Below, piece by piece: positions 33,844 to 44,900 of a stretch of 64,000 nucleotides of DNA. Within the stretch, counting starts at the first letter, position 1. The number at the start of each line of letters is the position of its first letter. The stretch is from NCBI RefSeq assembly GCF_963576675.1, contig NC_088913.1:5001-69000 (forward strand), read 5' to 3'. Both the position numbers and the translations under genes were made by a program. Source of the DNA: Euphorbia lathyris (taxonomy: Eukaryota > Streptophyta > Magnoliopsida > Malpighiales > Euphorbiaceae). The notes beneath the pieces are model-generated. The model saw nothing but the letters and a program-made list of their open reading frames with translations, did no database searches and was not told the DNA's origin.

Positions 33844-36800
33844 TATGTTACAATACGTCACGTCACGTCATGTTAAGTACTTTAGGTTATATTATGGTAC
33901 ATTACATTACGTTATGTTACATTATGTTACGATATATTACGTTACATTAGGTTATGGTACATTATGTTACATTATGATACGTCAGGTCACGCCACGTCAC
34001 GTAATGTCACTTCATGTTACATTACGTTACGTTACGATAAGTTATGTTACAATACGCTATGTTATATTACGTTACATTATATTACATTACATTACAGAAA
34101 GTTATGTTATGCGAAGTTACACTACTTTAAGTTAAGTTACATTACGTCATGTCACGCTATATTATGTTACATCACATTACATTATGTTACATTAAGTCAA
34201 GTTACATTAAGTTACACACGATTACGTTACGTTACGTTATAGAATGTTAAGTTACAGTATGTTACGTTACAGTACGTTAAGTTACAGTATGTTAAGTTAC
34301 AGTAGGTTAAGTTACGTTACGTTACGTTACGTTAAGTTACAGTATGTTAAGTTACAGTAGGTTAAGTTACGTTACGTTACGTTACGTTACGTTACGTTAC
34401 GTTATAGTATGTTAAGTTACAGTATGTTATGTTACAGTATGTTAAGTTACAGTATGTTATGTTACATTATGTTAAGTTACAGTATGTTACGTTACATTAC
34501 AGTATGTTAAGTTACAGTATGTTAAGTTACAGTATGTTATGTTATAATATGTTAAGTTACAGTATGTTACGTTATAGTATGGTAAGTTACAGTATGTTAA
34601 GTTACAGTATGTTAAGTTGCAGTATGTTTAGTTATAGTATGCTAAGTTACAATATGTTAAGTTACAGTATGTTAAATTACAATATGTTAAGTTACAGTAT
34701 GTTAAGTTACAGTATGTTAAGATACAGTATGTTAAGTTACAGTATGTTAAGTTATAGTATGTTAAGTTATAGTACGTTACATTACAGTATGTTATGTTAC
34801 AGTATGTTACGTTACAGTATGTTAAGTTACAGTATGTTAAGTTAGAGTATGTTACGTTATGTTACGTTAGGTTACATTATGTTACGTTACAGTATGTTAC
34901 GTTACGTTACAGTATGTTACGTTATATTACAGTATGTTACGTTACATTACAGTATGTTATGTTACGTTACATTATAGTATGTTACGTTATAGTATGTTAT
35001 GTTACAGTACGTTACGTTACGTTACGTTATGTTACGTTACTTTACGTTGCGTTACGTTGCGTTGCGTTTGTTGCGTTGCGTTACGTTGCATTGCGTTACG
35101 TTACGTTACGTTATGTTACGTTACGTTATGTTAAGTTACAGTATGTTACGTTAAAGTATGTTACATTACGTTACGTTACGTTACGTTATAGTATGTTAAG
35201 TTACGTTACGTTACAGTATGTTAAGTTACAATATGTTAAGTTACAATATGTTAAGTTACAGTATGTTATGTTACTTTACGTTACAGTGAGTTAAGTTACG
35301 TTACAGTATGTTAAGTTACAGTATGTTACGTTACAGTATGTTACGTTACGTTACGTTACAATATGTTAAGTTACAGTATGTTAACTTACAAAATGTTAAG
35401 TTATAATATGTTAAGTTATAGTATGTTACATTACAGTATGTTACGTTACGTTACGTTACGTTATGTTACAGTATGTTAAGTTACAGTATGTTATGTTATA
35501 GTATGTTAAGTTATAGTATGTTATGTTAAGTTATAGTATGTTACGTTACAGTATGTTAGGTTACAGTATGTTATGTAACACTATGCTAAGTTACAGTATG
35601 TTAAGTTACAGTATGTGAAGTTACAGTATGTTACATTACAGTATGTTAAGTTACAGTATGTTAAGTTACAGTATGTTAAGTGCCAGTCTGTTAAGTTACA
35701 GTATTTTAAGTTACTGTATGTCACGTTACATTACGTTACGTTACGTTACGTTACGCTACGTTACGTTACATTACAGTATTTTAAGTTACAGTGTGTTATG
35801 TTACAGTGTGTTAAGTTACAGTATATTATGTTACAGTATGTTAAGTTACTGAATGTTAAGTTACAGTATGTTACGTTACTGTATGTTAAGTTACAGTATG
35901 TTAAGTTACATTATGTTAAGTTATAGTATTTAAGTTCTAGTATGTTAAGTTATAGTATTTTAAGTTACTCTATGTTACATTACGTTACATTACGTCATGT
36001 TATGTTACGTTACGTTAGGTTACAATATTTTAAGTTACAATATGTTATGTTACAGTATGTTAAGTTACAGAATGTTATGTTACAGTATGTTACGTTATAG
36101 TATGTTAAGTTACAGTATGTTAAGTTACAGTATGTTACGTTACAGTATGCTAAGTTACAGTATGTTAAGTTACAATATGTTAAGTTACATTATGTTAAGT
36201 TATAGTATGTTATGTTGTAGTATGTTAAGTTACAGTATGTTAAGTTACAGTATGTTAAGTTCCAGTATGTTAATTTACATTATTTTAAGTTACAGTATGT
36301 TATGTTATGTAACATTACGTTACAGTATGTTAAGTTACAGTATGTTATGTTACAGTTTGTTAAGTTACAATATGTTATGTTATAGTATGTTAAGTTACTG
36401 TATGTTAAGTTACAGTATGTTACGTTACAGTATGTTAAGTTACAGTATGTTACGTTACAGTATGTTAAGTTATAGTATGATAAGTTACAGTATGTTAAGT
36501 TACAGTATGTTAAGTTACAGTATGTTAAGTTATAGTATGTTAAGTTACAGTACGTTACGTTATAGTATGTTACGTTACAGTATGTTAAGTTACAGTATGT
36601 TAAGTTAGAGTATGTTAAGTTACAGTACGTTACGTTACATTACGTTACGTTACAGTATGTTACGTTACGTTACGTTACATTACAGTATGTTACGATATAG
36701 TATGTTATGTTACAGTAGGTTACGTTACGTTACGTTACGTTACGTTACGTTACGTTACGTTACGTTACGTTACGTTACGTGACGTTACGTTACGTTACGT

Positions 36801-39800
36801 TACGTTACGTTACGTGACGTTACGTTACGTTACGTGACGTTACGTTACGTTACGTCACGTCACGTCACGTTACGTTACGTTACGTTACGTTACGTTACGT
36901 CACGTCACGTTACGTGACGTCACATTACGTCACATTACGTTACGTTACGTTACGTTACGTTACGTTACGTTACGTTACGTTACGTTATGTTAAGTTACAG
37001 TTTGTTAAGTTACAATACGTTAAGTTACAGTATGTTAAGTTACAGTATGTTACATTACAGTATATTATATTAAGTTACAGTATGTTATGTTACAGTATGT
37101 TAAGTTACAGTATGTTATGTTACAGTTTGTTAAGTTACAATATGTTATGTTATAGTATGTTAAGTTACTGTATGTTAAGTTACAATATGTTACGTTACAG
37201 TATGTTAAGTTACAGTATGTTACGTTACAGTATGTTAAGTTATAGTATGATAAGTTACAGTATGTTAAGTTACAGTATGTTAAGTTATAGTATGTTAAGT
37301 TACAGTACGTTACGTTATAGTATGTTACGTTACAGTATGTTAAGTTACAGTATTATAAGTTAGAGTATGTTAAGTTACAGTACGTTACGTTACGTTACAT
37401 TACGTGACGTTACGTTACGTTACATTACAGTATGTTACGTTACGTTACATTACAGTATGTTACGATATAGTATGTTATGTTACAGTAGGTTACGTTACGT
37501 TATGTTACGTTACGTTACGTTACGTTACGTTACGTGACGTTGCGTTACGTTATGTTACGTTACGTCTCGTTACGTTACGTTACGTTACGTCACGTCGCGT
37601 TACATTACGTTACATTACGTTACGTTACGTTACGTTACGTTACGTTACGTTACGTTACGTTACGTTACGTTACGTTACGTTACGTCACGTTACGTTACGT
37701 TACGTCACGTTACGTTACGTTACGTTACGTTACGCTACGTTATGTTAAGTTACAGTTTGTTAAGTTACAATATGTTAAGTTACAGTATGTTACATTACAG
37801 TATATTAGAATATAGTATTTTACGTTATATTATATTACATTACAGTTACGTTACGTTATGTCATAGTATGTTAAGTTATAGTATGTTAAGTTACAGTATG
37901 TTAAGTTATAGTATGTTAAGTTATAGTATGTTACGTTACAGTATGTTAAGTTACAGTATGTTAAGTGCCAGTATGTTAAGTTACAGTATTTTAAGTTACG
38001 TTACGTTACATTACGTTACGTTACGTTACGTTACGTTACATTACGTTAAGTTACAGTATGTTAAGTTACAGTATGTTAAGTTACAGTATTTTAAGTTACT
38101 GTATGTCACGTTACATTACGTTACGTTACGTTACGTTACGTTACGTTACGTTACGTTACGTTACAGTATTTTAAGTTACAGTATGTTATGTTACAGTATG
38201 TTAAGTTACTGAATGTTAAGTTACAGTATGTTACGTTACTGTATGTTAAGTTACAGTATGTTAAGTTACAGTATGTTAAGTTACAGTATGTTAAGTTACA
38301 GTATGTTAAGTTACAGTATTTAAGTTCTAGTATGTTAAGTTATAGTATTTTAAGTTACTGTATGTTACGTTACGTTACGTTACGTTAGGTTACAACATTT
38401 TAAGTTACAGTATGTTATATTATAGTATGTTAAGTTACAAAATGTTATGTTACAGTATTTTAAGTTACAGTATGTTAAGTTACAGTATGTTATGTTACAG
38501 TATGTTAAGTTACAATATGTTAAGTTACAGTATGTTAAGTTACAGTACAGTATGTTACGTTACAGTATGCTAAGTTATAGTATGTTAAGTTACAATATGT
38601 TAAGTTACATTATGTTAAGTTATAGTATGTTATGTTGTAGTATGTTAAGTTACAGTATGTTAAGTTCCAGTATGTTAATTTACATTATTTTAAGTTACAG
38701 TATGTTAAGTTACAATATGCTATGTTACAGTTTGTTAAGTTACAGTATGTTATGTTACAGTATATTAAGTTACTGTATGTTAAGTTACAGTATGTTACGT
38801 TACAGTATATTAAGTTATAGTATGTTAAGCTACAGTATGTTAAGTTACAATATGTTAAGTTATAGTATGTTAAGTTACAGTACGTTACGTTATAGTATGT
38901 TATGTTACAGTATGTTAAGTTACAGTATGTTGAGTTAGAGTATGTTAAGTTACAGTATGTTAGGTTACGTTACGTTACGTTACGTTACATTACAGTATGT
39001 TACGATATAGTATGTTATGTTATAGTAGGTTACGTTACGTTACGTTGCATTACGTTACGTTACGTTACATTCCGTTACGTTACGTTACGTTACGTTGCAG
39101 TATGTTAAGTTACAGTTTGTTAAGTTACAATACGCTAAGTTACAGTATGTTAAGTTACAGTATGTTACATTACAGTATGTTACGTTATAGTATGTTATGT
39201 TATATTATATTACATTACAGTTACGTTACGTTATGTCATAGTATGTTACGGTACAGTATGTTACGTTACGTTACGTTACGTTACGTTGCGTTACGTTACG
39301 TTACGTTACGTTACGTTACGTTACGTTATGTTACGTTACGTGACGTTATGTTGCGTTACGTCATGTCACGTTACGTGACGTAACGTAACGTAACGTAACG
39401 TAACGTAACGTAACGTTACGTTACGTTACGTTACGTTACGTTACGTTACGTTACGTTACGTTACGTTACGTTACATTACGTTATGTTACATTGCGTCGCG
39501 TCGCGTCACATCACATTACGTTACGTTACGTTACATTACGTTACGTTATGTTACTTTATATTACAGTATGTTACATTACATTATATTAGGTTACATTACA
39601 TTACATTACATTATGTTACGTTACGTTAGGTGACGTCACGTTATGTGACGTCACGTTATGTGACGTTACGTCACGCCACGTCACATCACATCACATCACA
39701 TCACGTCACGTCACGTCACGCTAGGTTACGTTACGTTAGTTAGATTTCGTTACGTTACATGAAGTTACCTTATGTTATGTGATATTACGTGACGTGACGT

Positions 39801-39832
39801 TACATTACATGACCTTACGTTACGTTACGTGT
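33844..39832. repeat. ~6 kb satellite based on the pentamer GTTAC
   Basis: Almost every position can be read as GTTAC or a one-base variant (GTTAT, ATTAC, GTTAA, GTCAC). Nearly pure runs lie at 36720-37000, 37490-37740 and 39260-39480. Other parts are built from 10-15-bp compound units such as GTTAAGTTACAGTAT. Long segments are repeated at offsets of ~0.77, ~1.5 and ~2.4 kb (higher-order structure). Near 39380 the strand polarity flips to GTAAC for ~35 bp. The edges are degenerate, and the right edge joins a piece of dispersed repeat R (39830-39905). All long ORFs here (YVTLRYVTLR and MLSYSMLSYS types) are artefacts of a pentamer having no stop in some frames. Confidence 0.97.
39378..39451. 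repeat. Perfect palindrome at a polarity switch in the GTTAC satellite
   Basis: Seven units of CGTAA are followed directly by CGTTA units, with TAACGTTA at the centre (39411-39418). Arms of at least 37 bp are perfectly complementary, giving cruciform potential. Confidence 0.9.
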
Positions 39833-40433
39833 AAAATTGCTCTTGCCTATCAGCTTTATAAGATTGCTCCTGACTGTAAATGTTTGGGATATTTTTGCAC
39901 CTTATCACTGGTATTAAAGTAAAATGAAATCTATAATATATCTTACTTGTATCTTAAACACCTTTGAAGGAACATTATGATCTTTAAAATTTTTTATTAA
40001 TTTATTAAGATAAGTTTTTTTCCTAATAGATGATTTTTTTTTTCATTATGTATAAGTTATCATACTTTTAATTATATCGATATATTATTAGTCTTGGTAA
40101 CGACTCTTATATAACATTGTGATGTTCATTTTTTTTTATCAATTTCTGTTTTTTTAGAAAAGACAGTACACTTCTAAAAAACAAATGTGATATATAATGA
40201 TAGAAATAAATAAACAATTAATTTAAGGTTAAACACGTCATTAAACTTTTCAACTTTTAGAATTTTAAAGATTATTAATTCCTTAATTATTTATTTTTTA
40301 AAAATTAAGCTTTAAATATAATTTTCACATACATTGATCCCTCAATGCGTGTGAAAATAAACAATTAGCAATTTAATTCTTGAAATTTTAAAAGTTCAAA
40401 GAGTTAATCATATGTTTTAATATATATGTTTTA
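39833..40433. other. AT-rich spacer with repeat R remnant, no gene seen
   Basis: 39832-39905 carries GTAAAATTGCTCTTGCC and GATTGCTCCTGACTGTAAA, a remnant of dispersed repeat R. The rest is AT-rich DNA without ORFs. Confidence 0.5.
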
Positions 40434-40768
40434 GGAATAAGGTACCAAAATAGGTTTATGGTTTTTGGGGAAGTATCAATTTAGACTCCATGTATAAAAT
40501 AGTACCAATATAAATTTATCGTTTAAAAAATGGTACCAATTTAAGCCTCGATAATGGATTGGACATGTCATTCCTATTACTCCTTTAAGTTCTGATTTCT
40601 CCCTCCACGTACAATTAACAGAACTTAACGGAGTAATATCATCGTTCCGTTATCGAGGCATAAATTGGTACCTCTTTTAAACCTTAAGCCTATATTAGTG
40701 CTATTTTGTACGTGGAGCCTAAATTGATACTTTTCCAAAAACCATAGGTCTATTTTGGTACTTTATCC
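40434..40768. mobile_element. MITE with ~140-bp terminal inverted repeats
   Basis: Left end GGAATAAGGTACCAAAATAG and right end TATTTTGGTACTTTATCC are complementary. The arms continue with AAGTATCAATTTA...CCTCGATAATGGA against TCCGTTATCGAGGCATAAAT, meeting near 40600. One arm of a related copy lies at 10260-10430. No coding capacity. Confidence 0.8.
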
Positions 40769-40957
40769 ATATTTTTAATAATGATGTATTTTTTTTATTT
40801 ACTTAACATATTTTTTTACTTTTAAGAAAATCATTCATTACTTTCAACCGTTTTTATTTATTTATAATACTGCAATAAATAAGTAGATTTTGTAACTAAA
40901 TAATTCAATTCATAATAAAGCGGTTGTAACTATTACATTACATATGGCTATAAAATA

Positions 40958-41306
40958 CACTTATTGAAGAAAAAACTAGTAAATAGCTATGCAGGTGTTA
41001 TAATTGTAGCTATTTGTATATACTAGCTATAAAGATTAATTCATAGCTAACTTTCGTAGCTGCTAATTATTAATATTGCTATATTTGTGCAAAATTTGTA
41101 GCTAAATATTAATTAGCTACAATATTTTTACCATAGTTGAATGGTTGTAGCTAATGCATTACGTACTGTTACAAAAATATCTTTACCAAAGCAAAAATTC
41201 GTTAATAGCTACAAAAGTGATACATCTGTAGCTATTAGTATACATTAGCTGCAAAATTATTTTTCATAGCTAACTTTTGTAGCTATAGATAACATTTGTT
41301 GCAGTG
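40958..41306. mobile_element. Possible miniature CACTA-type element rich in TAGCTA
   Basis: The right end TTTGTTGCAGTG is the complement of a CACTGCAACAAA terminus, and the left end may be CACTTATTGAAG. Between them TAGCTA/TGTAGCTA occurs more than ten times in both orientations, like subterminal binding motifs. Flanking triplets do not match. Confidence 0.45.
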
Positions 41307-42592
41307 AAACTCTAACCTCTTACAGGGATTTTATAGGAGGAACCGGTATTTCAACTCATATGAGGACCTTCCACTAGAATGTTGACATCTGTACTCTTTA
41401 AAAAACACGATGCCTGGAAATAATCAAGGACAGAAAGAATCACCGTCCTCCAACCGCCTATCTTTATATTTGCCGATCACGTACTGTGGTCGATCTCCAT
41501 CCTTCTCTGCCCAGGCGCCGTCTGCTCACCAGTTCACCAGTACAACATATGGTTTTTATTTGGAAAACTCAGATTTAACACTAGATCTTTTCCTATTTGT
41601 CAACTAAATTAAAAAAAACACTACTATTGAACCAGCAATTGTTGTGTTATTGATTTTATTTTTCTGATATGATCTCTGTTGCAAGACTTAATTTTGATCA
41701 GATCCCAACAAAATTAATTATTTGGGTTTAAAACTAAATTAATTATTTGAAGGAACAAAGAAAGAAGGGGAAAGGAAGAATTTAAGCCGTTCTAAAAAGA
41801 GAAAATCGCAGACTTTTCTGTACAGAAAGAATGGCTAAACAAGTTGAGTGAGAACTGATGTGCAAAGGAAGAAGATGGACGGTCAAAAAAGGGTTTCTGT
41901 GAAATAATGAAAAGAGATGACTAAAAACGTTTTTTCTTATTTAATTTGAGGTTTTTAAATTGCTGATTTGGAATAATTTATAGACACGTGGCAGTATTTG
42001 TATTGAAGGTCCTTAACCGGGACCCTGTTATAAAATCCCCCTCTTACATTCTATAAACTCCCAAAAAAAGTTAATTTTTTAACTTTCCTTTCCATCACTT
42101 CCCTTCCCTTTCCATTACCTCCTTTAACTCTCACATCCTTTAACCTTCAAACTCCCACGTTTATTTTAGGAATCCAAAGCAGACAAAGAAGGAGCTGTGA
42201 GACTTATGTTTGTTCTCGCATCCACAATCGGGGGCAAGGAGTAGTTTAAATAGAACTAAGCAGCCTCGTCGTACACTTCCTAGTCCTATTTCACTGGCTT
42301 ATTTGTACCCGGCTACATGATGGCACTCCCCTCGGCCAATCCTCACTCGACAGCAGCTCCGTCCTAGCGTAGGCGATTGCAGTAAAGACTCAGCCTCTAT
42401 CGGTAGCCGATCTACAGGATTCCTTTTCTCCAGCAACAGATCCTCCGGTACCGTAGAAAGAGTAGAGGGGTAATCTTTCACATTTGAGGAACTCAAAGAT
42501 AGGCATACATTCTATAACTCTAAAAGGGCAGCCTCTGTGTAGTCTTCAACATTCAGCCAAAAAAAATTCAATTCTTTCTAAGTGTCTAAATA
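41307..42592. other. Region upstream of F-box pseudogene 4, no gene confirmed
   Basis: It contains a 65-codon ORF at 41410-41607 without recognisable similarity. A segment at 42250-42480 of more balanced composition reads, in one frame, like a Ser/Arg/Pro-rich organelle-targeting N-terminus (QQLRPSVGDCSK..) but has an internal stop. It may be a decayed gene fragment. Family unknown. Confidence 0.35.
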
Positions 42593-44209
42593 ATGGCCAA
42601 AGAAAGCAAAAGGCTGAAATTGCAGGAGGAGGAAGAAGACTTAATCAGTTCTTTGCCCGACTCCCTCATTCAACATATCCTATCACTTCTGCCATGTTTT
42701 ATCTAAGAGATGGCATCAACAATGGATTGGTGTTCCAATTCTCATTTTTCATCAGTCCGGTATGTCTGACGGAAACTTCTCTAGATTTATTGACAATACT
42801 CTACTTCTCTACGACTGCTCCAAGATCAAGAAATTTCACATAAAATCAGATAGTTATAACGCTGCAATTGATCGTCACTTTAATTCGAAACTCCGTTTTG
42901 CGATCAGAAAAAATGTGGAGGAGCTTATACTTGATTTCGATTACATTATAAAAGAAACGGTCTGATTACCAGAATTCGTTTCCAAGAATGATTCCTTGGT
43001 TAACCTGCAGATGTATAATTGTGATTTGGTTTCCATGACTAATACGAGTGTAAGTTGGGGACATCTCAAATCATTGAATTTAAATGGTTGTAGGTTGGGT
43101 TGTGTAGGCATTCGAAATATTCTACATGGGAGTCCGTCACTTGAATCTTTTGAATTATCCTGCAATGCTCGGTGTCAGCATGTTATTGCTTCAAAATCTT
43201 TAAAAATATTTGTGTTGATGGGTTTTTGGTTGTCAGGTTTTCAAATTTCTTGTCCAAATCTTGAGGAATTGAAACTTTTGGGTGTTCATGATGGACAATA
43301 TTTTCCTAATTTAATAAATTCTCCATCTTTAATATCTGTCGCTCTTAATTTTAGTTATTCGGTTTCATCTTCGGACCGTTATCAAGTGATTAAGATCATA
43401 GAACAGTTCCAACATGTCAAGGAGTTAAATTCGGGAGTCACTTCCTCAAGGTATGCAATAAGCTAAATATTAAATTGAAATTAAATTATTAGGAGAATTT
43501 TTTACTTCTCACCTTTATATTTTGTTTTCAGACACTATCAGATTTAAAGTTGGGAGCTTTGATGTCTTCTCTACTATTGAACAACAAATCCTTCACTTTG
43601 GATAGTCCTGATTTTGAAACACATTCTATTGGAATTGCATGTGCACTTCGCAGCTCACACGCACTTGAAAAATTAGTTATAAAACTAACAGGTTACAAGG
43701 TAAGAACACTTGTTTCCAAAGGTTCTACCTAATTTAACATTTTATGACTTTTTGAATTACATTTTATGAAAAACGAATTTAATACTTTGAAAATGCATTG
43801 CTACAACAAGTTACTAGGTTGGGAAAAACAATTTAATTGTCCCATCAGACATTCTTATTAATAATATATTTTTATGAATGGTTAACTCTGATGACTGATT
43901 TTATTTTGTTTTCAGTGTGAAAGGACCACAAATGTTCATGAGGGGAATACAAACAAAATAGTTTTCAACTGCTTGGTGTCACATCTAAAGACAGTTGAAA
44001 TCAATGGTCTATCGGAGAATAAGGATGATTATCGGCTTGTTCTCAGGTTTATTGCGTTCATTCTGAAGAATGCAAAAGTGCTCCAAAAGTTGGTTGTTAT
44101 ATTAGTAAAAGATTGTCGAAAGGATTTTGTGATTAAAATTTCTCAAGGATTATTAAACTTCGGAAAGTGTTTTCAACATGTCACGGTTCAGCTATTGTGT
44201 TCTAATTAA
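42593..44209 (+). pseudogene. Divergent F-box/LRR/FBD gene, broken
   Basis: A more distant member of the same family, in the same three-exon layout: 42593-43450, 43532-43699 (168 nt) and 43916-44209 (294 nt, stop TAA), with GTATGC and GTAAGA donors and TTTTCAG acceptors. The start MAKESKRLKLQEEEEDLISS leads into the F-box helix LPDSLIQHILSLLP. The frame then stops at a TAA just after CFI, because about ten residues that should join the SKRW region are missing. A second break is TGA at 42962-42964, inside the LRR part. Downstream, LRR segments (LKSLNLNGC, CPNLEELKLLG) and the FBD domain (HLKTVEINGL..KNAKVLQKLVV) are open. Two independent lesions make function unlikely. Confidence 0.9.
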
Positions 44210-44754
44210 TTTGAAGATGTCTACATGTGGACTGGGAAGGGTTGCATATGATTTGAAGAATACAAAGAATTATTTGAAAAGATGAAATTATTTTGTTATA
44301 TGGTATAGTTCTTATATTGCAGTTGGATAATAATGATCAAATATATGATATTAATATTGTAGTTCTTATTATTGACATGTTTTTTTTTTTTTTTTATCAA
44401 TGGCATAACATTTATAAGCAAAATACATATCTTTTTACCTTTATTATTTCCTTAAATGTTTTAACATATTGTTGAGAAACCAACCTTATTTGAGGAGATG
44501 AAAGATGGCTAAGGGTAGGTTTGATTTACCTGTTGTTTGACGTTTCTATTCGCCGTCGAAAAATCCATTTTCCCAAAAAATCTGCATTCTCTGCTTTAAC
44601 ATGATAGAGGTTGAAGAAGACTTTTAGTTAGTATTTATTGAAAAAAAAAACTGCTTCTTTTTTTACAAGAGCAAGCAAAAAAAAAAAAGTTTACAAAGGG
44701 TGAGAGATAGGAAGTGTTATCTCTTACTTATAGGATAAATACAATAAATAAAGT
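44210..44754. other. 3' flank and AT-rich spacer, no gene seen
   Basis: AT-rich DNA with T- and A-runs between the F-box pseudogene and the Mutator-like element. No feature recognised. Confidence 0.55.
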
Positions 44755-44900
44755 GAGTTACTAAACTCAGCCCTAATTTTACACTTCTAGCCCCGTGAAT
44801 AGACCAAAATACCCTTTGCACTAAATTTCAAAAAACCCAAAACCTCTCAAGAAGCCGAAACGATTTTTGCTCAAATCCGGACAAATTAGTGAGCCGAATC

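Noticed and set aside
33845..39383. More than a dozen ORFs of 65-203 codons in the satellite (YVTLRYVTLR, MLSYSMLSYS types)
   Set aside because: They follow directly from the GTTAC pentamer lacking stops in some frames; several overlap in different frames with equally repetitive products. No promoter or splice context supports them.
33844..39832. Telomeric or interstitial telomere repeat
   Set aside because: The unit is GTTAC, not TTTAGGG or a known plant variant.
42299..42496. 65-codon reverse ORF and the forward Ser/Arg-rich frame at 42250-42480
   Set aside because: The forward frame has an internal stop, and neither matches a family I can name; kept only as a note on the intergenic stretch.
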